NCBI GenBank assembly: GCA_964016875.1
Contig: OZ024718.1
Coordinates: 7,197,001-7,261,000, forward strand
Source: Fallopia convolvulus
Lineage: Eukaryota > Streptophyta > Magnoliopsida > Caryophyllales > Polygonaceae
Length of the DNA stretch: 64,000 bases
Direction of reading: 5' to 3'
The notes under the pieces were generated by a model. The model did not search any database. It saw only the letters and a program-made list of their open reading frames with translations, and had not been told where the DNA came from. Of this stretch, positions 34,501 to 44,116 are shown in pieces. A program made the position numbers and the translations under genes. Position 1 is the first letter of the stretch. Each line of letters opens with the position of its first letter.

Positions 34501-35170
34501 AAAAAGTAACAAATTTAAGTTAAAAAACTTACATATAGTTCAATACTATAATAATAACACTTGTAATACTAAGAAAAACTATCAAGACTAAACTAAAAAA
34601 CAATCAAGAGTAAAAATTCATGACAATTTCAATTGAATAGGATAAAATATTAACAAAAAAATTGAAACCTGACGGTGAAGATGCTTGAATGGATGGCAAT
34701 TGCATAGAAAAAAGAAACGTGAGGATGGAAAAAAATATGTGCCAATTAACCTATATAGGGTTAGTAGAGTATAGATATAGATAGAAAATTTCAAAATTTC
34801 AAAATAATACAATATAAAGAAGATATTCACATAAAAATCCAAAACGGAAATTAAGGAAAATTTAATATAATTTTTTTATCAAAATTTAATTTATGCAAGT
34901 AATTATATAGATATTTGAAATTTTTACCTATTTATCAAATTTTGATTTAATATAAATATTTTTTTATAAATAGATAAAAATATAAAGATAAAATAATTTT
35001 CGTTATTTTTAATTAAAATTCGAATTATTTTTTTCCACATGAATGAATAGAAAGGAATTTAATTGGAAAAAAATAATAAAAATAACTTTTTTAATTTAAG
35101 GTGGGGTCAAAGTTAATGTGGTGGTTAGAAAAGTTACAACTTTAATATATAGTTATAGATTATAGATAGA

Positions 35171-35787
35171 TATGATTGTTTTTATTTCAAAGATATATAT
35201 GTGATCATGTGTACATATTTTTTCTTTTCTTTTCTTTTTCATGTATCTTTTACGAATATAATAGATGTAAAATACTTTTTTATCTATTTTGGTCAAATCT
35301 ACTAATATTATTTTATCTTTATGTTTATTTGGGGATAAATTTTTACAAATATTATTTTATCTTTATGTTTAGTTGGAGATAACCTTTTTTACATAATCAA
35401 CCATTTAAAATTATTATTTTAATAAAGGAGTGATGTGGCGCAACGTGAAGGCAGAAATTGTTCCGACTTTAATTATTAGTAATAGATTATAGAAAAAATT
35501 AATATAAAAAGAAATATAAAAAGCTGGATAAACTTTTCCAAACACCAAAAAAATATTATACAGTACAAACTTTTGAGGATGTAACTTTTGAGGACGGAGA
35601 GATTAGTAGATTACTATTTTCAGAAATTTCATTAAGTTGCCAATTGAAAATCATTCGGAGTGGGTTCGAGACATTTAATTACAACTTTCAATGCCTAGAT
35701 CATTTATGAATTGAGTAGTACTTGGTCAAGATCAAACTCTAAACTTAGGATTAATGTCACGTTCTAAGTCAATATCAATCAAACAAA
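35171..35787. other. Intron DNA of TSB-like copy 2 with a second Helitron-like end
   Basis: No gene. A two-copy repeat (ATTATTTTATCTTTATGTTTA near 35308 and 35351) is present. On the minus strand TCTATAATCTATTACTAATAATTAAAGTC (split here as TCTATAATC and ATTAAAGTC) starts near 35493. It resembles the Helitron start at 35170, but the base before it is T, not A, so it may be an older relic. Confidence 0.4.
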
Positions 35788-36242
35788 TAGACCCGTCAAA
35801 AACTGACCTAACCTGCTAACCCGACCCGATCCGCCCGATAATTTTAGGGTTAAGACCCGAATATTTGAACCCGAAATCCGAAATAAACCGAACCCGATAG
35901 AACCCGAACCCGTTGGGTTGAAACCCGAAACCCGTTGGGTTGACCGATTTAGCATATTTATAGAATTTTTTAAATTTATTTTGAAACTTATAATATAGTT
36001 TATTATTAAAATAAATGAAAATAATATATTACAATTAAAAATTAATATTTAATTAAAAATTGATTTTAATAATCATAAGAAAAAAGAATATTTTAGACCC
36101 GTTGGTTAATCCGACCCGACCGAAAACCCGCTACAACCCGACCCGATTGACCCGTGACCCATAACGACCCGGAACCCGATTTAACCCGAACCCGAAATGA
36201 CCGAACCCGAACCCGTCCAACCTGACCCGATTGACAAGTCTA
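35788..36242. mobile_element. hAT-like MITE rich in CCCGAA
   Basis: 455 bp with terminal inverted repeats TAGACCCGTCAA / (right complement) TAGACTTGTCAA, the right one continuing TCGGGTCAGG. Flanks CAAACAAA (35780-35787) and CAAACCAA (36243-36250) are an 8-bp duplication with one mismatch, as for hAT. The ends are packed with ACCCGAACCCGA-type repeats, a known look of plant hAT MITEs. No coding capacity. Confidence 0.65.
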
Positions 36243-36600
36243 CAAACCAACATTTACGAGTAATCTTTTCGAAGTTGGTTATTGTTGTTTCACGTTCTAA
36301 GCATTTTTGTCCTTTTCAACCAATGCGAAGGTTGTTTGATTCACGTCATGTTTTGAAAAGGTTGTTCCCGTGAACGGAAGCTTCAAGGATGCAACCTCGG
36401 ACGAATTCAGAGAGAGCTTTACGGACTTCAACAACAACTACTACTTGCAAGGCTCGGGTATCGGGCCCCACCTGTGTCCTATAATGGTCCGGGAGTTCCA
36501 ATCCGTTATCGGTAAGGAAGTCAGGAAGCAATCCATGGAGAGCTGGGGAGGCAAACCTGACATCTTGCTCGCTTGTGTTGGGGGCGGATCAAACGCGTTA

Positions 36601-38033
36601 TGATACGAACCCGGTGTGGATTCGTATCGGAAACCCTTGTTGGTCAACAGGTTGAGCCTAATCCGATGTGGACTCCGACTCGGGATAAACGTGGTTGGTT
36701 GCCACGGGGTTGAAGAACGATAAATTTAGAGATTTTAGGAAGATAATAAAAATAACTTTTCTGATTTCTGATTCCTTCCTCCATAAAACTAATACATCAG
36801 TATATATAATAAAATTCTAACCCTAATAGCTAACAAGCTGAGATACTAAAAAGATATTATTCCTAAAAAGATAAAATTAAATCTAGAAAGATAATATTCT
36901 AATTATCCTAATTAACCTAGTATAATCTAATATATTCTAGCGTATCAATTCTCCCCCGTTGAGATTCGACTTGTCATCAAGTCGGAAATCAGGAGGAGAC
37001 GTATAAAACGGATCTTGGAATTTAATCCGCCAGGGTCCCATGGCACATGTACCAGTGCTTGATTCCGCATCCTAAACTTGAATATCCATCCTTTCCCATC
37101 CACGATTTGTGAATTAGGTTGCGCAAATTGTGCGCCGAACGGCAGCCCCGTCTGCGCACTAGGGCTCGCGTGGACGTCATCGACCTTGGACGGCAGAACG
37201 ACGCCGATCTGATGGCGTCCGAACTGCGGTGGTGTGGACAAAGCCCCTGCGACCGCGTGCTGGTGGAGATCCGGTGGTGGTTGGCCTGGCAGAGCCGCCA
37301 GCGGTGCTGCGTCCATAGGGGTCGTGAACAGCTGTAGGGTTTGGTGCGGTGACCAGGCGCCAGGAGCGACGGTCGGATGAGGGAGGGTGGCGGCATGGTG
37401 TGTAGGTGTCGTAATGACGGCCTGAGTGGTGGCCGGCGTGACGGTGTCCGAGGTAGTAACCATCGCGGACGCGGGGTCGGGGGCGCCGGGAGGGCTGGCC
37501 GCGGGCACTGGGCTGGTAGCCACGGTGGTAGGGACCGCGGGTGTCAAAAAATGACAAAGTCGGTCCAATCGTTGAGCTATAGCGTGGCATTGTTGACGCA
37601 TAGCATCGTATGTCAACGACATGTCTTGAAGAATGGCTCGGATATGCGCGTCACTTGACATGATAATTGCGATGTTCAAGAATGAAAGCACCAATTGATA
37701 CGAACCCGGTGTGGATTCGTATCGGAAACCCTTGTTGGTCAAGGGGTTGAGCCTAATCCGATGTGGACTCCGACTCGGGATAAACGTGGTTGGTTGCCAC
37801 GGGGTTGAAAAACGATAAATTTAGAGATTTTAGGAAGATCATAAAAATAACTTTTCTGATTTCTAATTCCTTCCTCCATAAAATTAATACATCAGTATAT
37901 ATAATAAAATTCTAACCCTAATAGCTAACAAGCTGAGATACTAAAAAGATATTATTCCTAAAAAGATAAAATTAAATCTAGAAAGATAATATTCTAATTA
38001 ACCTAATATAATCTAATATATTCTAGCGTATCA
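36601..38033 (-). mobile_element. Small LTR element (TRIM/TR-GAG type) in TSB-like exon 3
   Basis: 1,433 bp with LTRs 36601-36947 and 37696-38033, TGATACGAACCC...GCGTATCA, and target duplication CGTTA (36596-36600, 38034-38038). The minus-strand primer-like site TTGGTGCTTTCATTC is at 37680-37694. The purine tract CAACGGGGGAGAAT precedes the 3' LTR. It has one minus-strand frame and no enzyme domains, so it must use enzymes from another element. Confidence 0.9.
36945..37661 (-). CDS. Sole frame of the small LTR element, possible gag-derived protein
   Basis: ATG at 37661 (MSSDAHIRAILQDMSLTYDA). The helical N-terminus of about 45 residues (AMRQQCHAIAQRLDRL) looks like the coiled start of gypsy-type gag proteins. 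Then a long proline/alanine/threonine-rich segment follows. The frame ends at 36945, inside the last bases of the LTR. About 238 residues; no zinc knuckle, protease or other domain. Whether it is translated is unknown. Confidence 0.45.
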   Translation of the reverse strand: MSSDAHIRAILQDMSLTYDAMRQQCHAIAQRLDRLCHFLTPAVPTTVATSPVPAASPPGAPDPASAMVTTSDTVTPATTQAVITTPTHHAATLPHPTVAPGAWSPHQTLQLFTTPMDAAPLAALPGQPPPDLHQHAVAGALSTPPQFGRHQIGVVLPSKVDDVHASPSAQTGLPFGAQFAQPNSQIVDGKGWIFKFRMRNQALVHVPWDPGGLNSKIRFIRLLLISDLMTSRISTGEN

Positions 38034-38822
38034 CGTTAGGTCTCTTCCACGAGTTCGTACAAGACGAAAACGTTAGATTGATCGGAGTTGAGGGTTCAGG
38101 GAACGGATTGGAGACCGGGTTTCACTCTGCAACCCTCACAAAAGGGTCGGTTGGTGTCTACCATGGAGCCATGAGTTACTTGCTCCAGGACGACGAGGGG
38201 CAGATTCTCGAGCCCCATTCAATTGCAGTCGGGTTAGTGAAGAATATATATCACAATCATACCTAATTGAAATTTGTAATGTTACAAGTATGTATTACAT
38301 GGGAGATAGGGCTTAAGCTTCATCCCAAAACTAATTGACAATAGGAGTAACTCATGAACTTATATACTAGACTTGTATCTCCCAATTTAGGATGTAAGAT
38401 TCACAATTGAACCCCAGCAATATGAATGTGACTATGTTTCAGGTTGGAATGTTCGGGAGTTAGCCCTAAGCTAAGCCACCTAAAGGATACGGGACGAGCA
38501 GAGTTCCATGCAATCACGAACATAGAGGTTGTTAACGTACGGTATGGTTAAATTACGTACACTTGAGTGAAGGACTCAAAATCGTTTTAGTATGTGTAGA
38601 CAAATTTACCAAATCTTTTGGGTTATGTAGCATATAAGAGATTGTGCAAACTAGAAGGGAATTTCCCAGCGTTGGAGTCGCCGGCCCACGCGCTTGCGTA
38701 TCTGGAGGAGCTTTGTCCGGGACGGGACCAAGGTTGTCGTCAACCTAAGTGGTTGTGGAGACAAAGATGCTACCACTGTTTTCCAGTGCAACCTTATGGA
38801 GCAATGGACATCAATTATATAG

Positions 38823-39619
38823 GGCTTAATGAACAGTATTTATTTTGCGCAAATGTGTGAATCGGTTAATCAATTAAATAAAATAAAAATGCATGTGCGC
38901 AAGAATTAGTGATATAGCATAGAGGTACGTTTGTGTCATATGAAGTTGTAATATATTTAGGTAGGTATCGTTAAAACTCGGGTTGTGGGTTTGCTCAGAA
39001 AAGGGAATTCTTATTCCAATCTAGGCTGTTATGAAATTTTTATTCTCAAAATAAGCTCATTTTGAAATAAAAATCTAGACATAGGCTGGCTGATATGGTT
39101 CTTAACAAAGTCATTGATCGGAACAATGCCTTTCTGAGCAAAAGTCGTTGTCCAGGGCAACGACTTTTTTCGTTTAAAATTTCAACACAATTGCCTGAAA
39201 CGCAGTCGCTCCACGACCAAAATTTGAGGCAACAATTTTAAAAAATAAAGCTACCAGAGTGTTTAATGCTAGAATTATCAGCCTATAGTTGTCGTCCAGC
39301 TCAGATAATATTGAGAAAGAACCATCACTTACTTATCTTTGTTGATAATGTATATATGCAACCTAATTAATTTGAGGGGGGGGTTGCCTCTTCACGAATT
39401 AAAGTTCAAAAATCCCCAATTGAAAATTGTCCCATCTACACTACTATCAATTCATACATGAAAAGAAATTGCCCTGATTTTGCCCAAAATTTATAAAATT
39501 AAAAGCAGAAATTTCACCTACTTCCTCGAAATCAAAGCTCTAGGCAATCAACAAGAAGCTCTGGCTCCGCCTTCGTCTCCTTTTCCGCCTAATCCTGAAT
39601 CAGGCTCTATAACCTAACA
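38823..39619. other. Intergenic stretch after TSB-like copy 2
   Basis: No gene. An inverted pair AGTCGTTG-TCCAGGG-CAACGACT is at about 39142-39164. The right end (before 39615) is the boundary of the copia gag remnant: minus strand AGGTGGGAGAT (purine tract), then TGTTAGG. Confidence 0.4.
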
Positions 39620-39702
39620 ATCTCCCACCTAGAGACTGATTCCAATTATAGTTGTCTTCTTCTTCAGCAGTCCTTCAGTCTTGGTAGTGTCGGGCCTTCA
39701 AC

Positions 39703-40800
39703 TTATGTAAGCCCGTCAGAATCCTTGCTTGGCTTCAATTTTTCAAGCTTGTCAGCAAGGTTTTCTCCCACCATACTCAATATTTGTCGTGTGGACTTCT
39801 CCTTCCAAGCTTCCTTCTCCTCCATGTCACCCCACCTGACTTTCCTGCCCTCTACATAGTCTTCTAGCTCAGCTAAATCAACAAATTTCAGATAGAAATC
39901 AGAAGGTGAATCTCTATCTAGTTCTTCATTGATCTTTTGACCATTAGTCCATGGCTCTTTCTTCAAGGCCTTCTGCTTACTAGGAACCACTTTCATTCTC
40001 CCACCTAATCTTGAGATACTCAGAATCAATACATCTCCAACATACTCTACTATCGTATCTTCTGACTCCTCCTCTAATGCCTGACATTCACTTTTGCGGT
40101 GAGAAAATTCACCACAATTCCAGCACTTGATCTTGCTCTTTTCCTTGTTGACCTTCTCCTTCCCTTTGGATTTTGATCCACTATGACCAGATTTGCCCTT
40201 GTTTCCCACATTCAAAGTTGATCCAGATGTAGAACTTGACTCCTTCCTCCGAATCTCCTTGCTCATCATCAGATCCCTCACATCATCAAAGTTAAGTTTC
40301 CCTTTCCCAATCGCACTAACAGTTGTGACGGTTCCACTCCAACTCTCGAGCAAAGAAGAAAGTAGAATTAGGGCTTGTACCTCATCATTGAACTCAATCT
40401 TCATCGACTGTAGTTGTGCAATCGTCATATTGAATCCGCTCATTTGCTTGGATACTGTTATGTCCTCCTTCATCTTCAGGTTCAACAACTTCCTCATCAA
40501 GTGCACCTTGTTTACCGTTGATGGCTTCTCATACAAAGCGGACAAGATCCCAAGAAAACCCTTTGATGTAGCCTCCTTGACCGTGTGATGTGCTACACTC
40601 CTGGATAAGGATAGGTGAATTGCACTCATCGCCTTCCTATCCAGTAGCTTCCAATCTTCATCCTTCATATCCTTAGGCTTCTCTCCCAGAGGCGTGTGAA
40701 GCTTTTTACCATATAGGTAATCTTCAATTTGCAACTTCCAGAAACCATAATCAGTACCATCAAACTTCTCCATATGAATCTTTTTTATCTCCCATTGCAA
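39703..40800 (-). CDS. copia-type gag protein of a gag-only element
   Basis: 365-residue frame, minus strand: MEKFDGTDYGFWKLQIEDYL (gag/UBN2 N-terminus), a central helical gag domain, and a zinc knuckle CWNCGEFSHRKSEC at about residues 225-240, then a charged tail. A Met-tRNA primer site lies just upstream (40814-40825), with LTR DNA beyond it. A purine-tract-like stretch (39616-39630) follows the gene directly, so protease, integrase and RT are absent. The open frame suggests either recent loss of pol or a parasitic gag-only element. Confidence 0.75.
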   Translation of the reverse strand: MQWEIKKIHMEKFDGTDYGFWKLQIEDYLYGKKLHTPLGEKPKDMKDEDWKLLDRKAMSAIHLSLSRSVAHHTVKEATSKGFLGILSALYEKPSTVNKVHLMRKLLNLKMKEDITVSKQMSGFNMTIAQLQSMKIEFNDEVQALILLSSLLESWSGTVTTVSAIGKGKLNFDDVRDLMMSKEIRRKESSSTSGSTLNVGNKGKSGHSGSKSKGKEKVNKEKSKIKCWNCGEFSHRKSECQALEEESEDTIVEYVGDVLILSISRLGGRMKVVPSKQKALKKEPWTNGQKINEELDRDSPSDFYLKFVDLAELEDYVEGRKVRWGDMEEKEAWKEKSTRQILSMVGENLADKLEKLKPSKDSDGLT

Positions 40801-40813
40801 CTATAGGAACCAG

Positions 40814-40825
40814 GCTCTGATACCA
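40814..40825 (-). other. Met-tRNA primer site of the gag-only copia element
   Basis: Minus strand TGGTATCAGAGC, directly after the presumed LTR end CCTAACA at 40828-40834. Confidence 0.85.
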
Positions 40826-40827
40826 GT

Positions 40828-41193
40828 TGTTAGGAAATTCAACCCTTATAGTAAGGGATATCTTACACAAAGACTCACAAGAGAATTAAGAAAGAACAAA
40901 AATAGAAGAACACAAGAAATTTGTTGACCTAGTTTGTCAGAATGACTACGTCTGGGGCACTGCCAAGCCAGGGACTTGCCATTAGATTTGAGGATTCTAA
41001 GGATTACAACACCTGATCTTGTTGATATCTGATCAGTCTAACCTAACCTCTCTAGGTCTCTCTACACTGATCTGATCTACACCTGATCTTACAATAATCA
41101 TGACTATTTATGGAGGATCCTAAGCATAAAGATAGAAACAAGATATTGCAAGGATAGAAATTTCATAGATATATTTCTTTCATAAAATCAATA
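40828..41193 (-). repeat. 5' LTR (part) of the gag-only copia element
   Basis: Starts TGTTAGG on the plus strand. A minus-strand CCATAAATAG at about 41107-41116 could be its TATA box. A MITE begins at 41194; the outer LTR end was not found. Confidence 0.55.
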
Positions 41194-41506
41194 CTTCCTC
41201 CGTTCATAAAAATATGATGTTTTAGCTATTTATGTACACATTTTTCCAGTTTTACCCTTTTGAAAAAAGGAAAAAAAAAGCATAGAAATCAAACCAAATC
41301 AATTTAGGAACATTAATTTAGGAAGTTGCACCTTAAATTGGATGAGAATTGAGAAGGAGTAAATCTAAACCAAATCAGAAAATATTCCATAATTTAAATT
41401 CAAGTAAACGTAAAAAATTAATAAAAAGGGTAATTGAGTCAAATTATGTACTTTCTTAATTTTTACGATTTAGGCTAAAACACCATATTTTTATGAACAG
41501 AGGGAG
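41194..41506. mobile_element. Stowaway-like MITE (second family)
   Basis: 313 bp with long inverted ends (CTTCCTCCGTTCATAAAAAT ... ATGAACAGAGGGAG) flanked by TA at 41192-41193 and 41507-41508. No coding capacity. Confidence 0.85.
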
Positions 41507-41673
41507 TATCTTTTATCCCATAAAGATGGGAAATATTATCTTCCAAAAAATAGAAGACACAATCTATCCACAAGAGATCACGTCAAACTTTTCTTGATTA
41601 AACACTTCTCCCATAAACACAATCTATTTTTTTATTGTTGACTTTGAATGAAACACTTGTCCCATAAACACTT

Positions 41674-41696
41674 GAGAGAGAGAGAGAGAGAGAGAG
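41674..41696. repeat. GA microsatellite
   Basis: Eleven to twelve uninterrupted GA units between 41674 and 41696. Confidence 0.9.
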
Positions 41697-41829
41697 CAAA
41701 CACATTATCTTCGTGACATCTAGAATGGATGAATAATCTTTCCTCTTTTCTTGATTAATTGCATGCTAGGATGTCTTGGTCAAGTTGTGATTATATGTTG
41801 ACTTGCTCTATGTGTTATGAGATGAATGC

Positions 41830-41865
41830 ATGGATTGCAATGTTGTGCACAACATTGCAATCCAT
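41830..41865. repeat. Perfect 36-bp palindrome at the CACTA left end
   Basis: Arms of 18 bp without loop: ATGGATTGCAATGTTGTG and its exact complement. The centre coincides with the inferred terminus at 41847/41848. Confidence 0.93.
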
Positions 41866-42205
41866 ATTTGGCGACCAATATGGTCGCTAAATCGATTTAG
41901 CGACCATATCGTGGTCGCCAAACATGGTCGCTAAAAGGTTGGACGCAAACCAGTCAGCGACCACCTGGTCGCTAGCTTTAGCGACCACCTGGTCGCTAGC
42001 TTTAGCGACCATGCGACCATCTGGTTGCAATATATAGCGACCATGGACGCCATTGGTCGCCACTATTATGGCGACCGGTTTGGCGACCATAGCGACCAGA
42101 GTGGTTGCCAAATATGGCGACCACTTGGTCGCCAACTGACGCCAAATATAGCGACCGGTTGGTCGCTAATGGTCGCCAACTATAGCGACCATGTGGTCGC
42201 TAAAA
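41866..42205. repeat. Left subterminal repeats of the CACTA element
   Basis: More than a dozen GCGACCA / TGGTCGC units in both orientations at short spacing. Apparent frames over this stretch are an effect of the repeat. Confidence 0.88.
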
Positions 42206-42465
42206 TTAAAAAAATACACACGAGCCTCGTCTTTCTTTGAACCTAAAGGAAGCTAAAGAGCACGATCGTGCGCATATAGGTTCACATGCGTTCAAAATTT
42301 AACGAACATATGGCCGCTAATATTTATTTAATAAAAAAAATAAAAAATTTATTTGCGCTTTATTAATATTAATTTAGATTAATTTAAAAATATTAAAATT
42401 GCAGAAACAGAAATATTTCCAAAATTATTACAAAATTAATTACAAAAATATTTAAGCTAAACTAT

Positions 42466-43372
42466 CTAGTTGGTTCCGTCGGGGTTGGCCGGATCACTCC
42501 CGTCGGGACCACGGGACCATCCCAACTGCGGGTCAAAATTTTGCTTCATCCGGGCCATGAACTCCTCGAGCCGAGCGACCCTACTACGCAAGTCCGTCAT
42601 TTCGGTCATAAGCTCAGTGTTGCGCTGCGTCAAATGCTCCACCCGAGGAGGTTCCCGACGCGACGCCGTCAATCGCGACCCGTAGAAATCGGAGGCGGCG
42701 TTGCCAAGCCCGAAGACAGCGCCGCCCGAGCCCACCCCTCCAGCGGCCGTCAAAAAGGCATCACACTCGTCTTCAAAAGGACAGAGTGGTGCCCGACTCC
42801 GAGGACCTCTGGGAGAGGATCTCCCGGGTCCGAGCCTAAAAAAATACGTAATCATATAAATATAAATAATAATAAACAAAATTTAATAAGATATGAAATA
42901 TATAAGTGAATACTTACAGCGATCTGGGCGGACCGGTCGTCTATAAAATGTCGGTCCGGACCTTGTGTGTGCGCCTCGATGAGAAGCTCGAGAGCCGTAA
43001 TCGGACGACCCCGTAGGGTTTCCTACGAATGATTAAAAATTATTAATAATTATTAAAAGTATATTAACCTATTATGAATAAATTTAAAAAAAATACATAA
43101 ATTTAAATTAAAATTACGTACCAATTGCTGCATGGTATCGAGGTGGGACCTCGAACCGCTACTGTGGTTCGCCGGATTAGTATGTCGGATTCTCTTCTGA
43201 CACGCACATTTCGCCTTGTGCTCGGGCGTGTTCCAATACGCCACCCAAAGCTCCCAAGCGGCGGAGTTGATCCAGTTCGGCTTTTGCCCCGCCTGACGAC
43301 TCTTCCCAACCTTGTCGTCGTATCGCTTCTTCGCGATCTTCTCCCACAATCGTCGGACCGTCTCGTCGTCTA
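42466..43372 (-). pseudogene. CACTA TNPA-like gene (Transposase_24 type), partial
   Basis: Minus strand. From about 43372: DIDDETVRRLWEKIAKKRYD, then AAWELWVAYWNTPEHKAKCA and GGSR-like NHSSGSRSHL. This is the domain of plant Ptta/En/Spm proteins that bind subterminal repeats. An intron probably follows near 43095-43030. Next comes LRGRPITALELLIEAHTQG near 43020-42960, and after a second likely intron a last exon 42840-42466 with a coiled coil (LTQRNTELMTEMTDLRSRVA) and a polar end. Typical gene pattern for the second CACTA gene. The upstream part is cut by a palindrome and a microsatellite. Confidence 0.72.
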
Positions 43373-43405
43373 TATCTGGCTTGATGGGATCCCATCAAGC
43401 CAGAT

Positions 43406-43406
<1 letters not shown>
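43373..43406. repeat. Perfect 34-bp palindrome inside the CACTA element
   Basis: Arms of 17 bp without loop, centred on GGGATCCC at 43389/43390, ending where a CAA microsatellite begins. Confidence 0.93.
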
Positions 43407-43473
<67 letters not shown>

Positions 43474-43680
43474 GATCAACAACATTAACAATATCAACAA
43501 ATATAACATCAACAACATGAACAAGTTTCCAAATTCAACAACAATCAAATTCAACCACTTAACAACACAACTCAAAATCAACAATTCAATACAAATTTGT
43601 CAATAATTTTTTCCAAATTTGTCAACAACAACAACAACAACAATAATTTAGTCCAATTCAAACCAACAACAACATAACGA
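43407..43680. repeat. CAA microsatellite and AAC-rich tract
   Basis: About 22 perfect CAA units to about 43471, then a decaying AAC-rich tract with a second short run near 43622-43642. Long minus-strand leucine frames across it are artefacts. Confidence 0.9.
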
Positions 43681-43889
43681 CAACAATTAATTTTTTCCAA
43701 ATCAACAATCAACTTATTCAACAACAATCAATCAATCAATTTCTATCCAAATTCATTCAAATTCTATCCTAATTCATTCAAATTCTATCCAAATTCAATC
43801 AATTTTTTTCAAAATTCATCAAACTATATCCAATGTCAATTCTAAACTACAAATTCAATCTAAAATCATTTAACGGAAATACTAAATAA

Positions 43890-44116
43890 ACAGAAAGCGG
43901 AAAAAATACCCGAAAAAGAGGCAGAAAAAGACCACGGGAGGGGCGGCGAGGCAGAGGCTGAGGCGGCCTGCTTGCTGCGGCTAAGGGCACTGGCGGCGGC
44001 GACGGGCACTGGCGGCCTGCTGGCAACGGCGACGGCTATTGACGGATCCGGAACGGCGGAGGAGGGCGGCGGGAGGAGGAGGAGGAGGAGGAAAGGGCTG
44101 GCAGGAGGAGGAGGAG
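43890..44116. other. GGC/GGA-rich tract of the CACTA element, left of the Athila insertion
   Basis: G-rich low-complexity DNA (GGCGGC, GGAGGA) ending in AGGAG. The same tract resumes at 53861 after the Athila element, again starting AGGAG. No gene. Confidence 0.6.

Larger units (their letters stand above)
33081..35170 (-). mobile_element. Helitron candidate carrying an RPA1-like pseudogene
   Basis: On the minus strand the element would start TCTATCTATAATC at 35170, preceded by A, and end ...GGTCATAAACTAG at 33081, followed by T. Helitrons start TC, end CTRR (often CTAG) and insert between A and T; all three fit. A short GC-rich, imperfect stem lies before the end (CCAGGCAAGGTCCGGG). It contains RPA1-like coding remnants, which plant Helitrons often carry, but no Rep/helicase, so it is non-autonomous. 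It sits in the intron after TSB-like exon 2. Confidence 0.6.
21699..38822 (+). pseudogene. TSB: Tryptophan synthase beta-like gene, copy 2, split by nested transposons
   Basis: Exon 1: 21699-22008, then 27413-27520 beyond a MULE. A 32-bp intron remnant (27521-27552) is too short to splice well. Exon 2: 27553-27824 and, beyond a copia element, 32875-32961 (DMERQSSNVDLMNLLGAQ). Exon 3: 36361-36600 (PHLCPIMVREFQSVIGKE, PDILLACVGGGSNAL) and 38039-38232 beyond a small LTR element (RLIGVEGSGNGLETG, HGAMSYLLQDDEGQI). Exon 4: 38443-38527. The last exon starts near 38625 and ends at TAG 38820-38822. Inactivating changes: TAA at 27640-27642, a frameshift near 38715 (VVVNLSG and following are in a second frame), and the insertions. 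The PLP lysine motif GAHK and the GGGSNA loop persist, but the catalytic Glu position is Val (27772-27774). Exon 1 is almost identical to copy 1. Confidence 0.85.

Noticed and set aside
41887..42240. Frames in both orientations over the GCGACCA repeats
   Set aside because: Subterminal repeats of a CACTA element; non-coding.
43125..43520. Plus-strand frame ending in a poly-threonine run
   Set aside because: Antisense shadow of the TNPA-like gene running into the microsatellite.
43177..43584. Poly-leucine membrane-like frame
   Set aside because: Translation of the CAA/TTG microsatellite.
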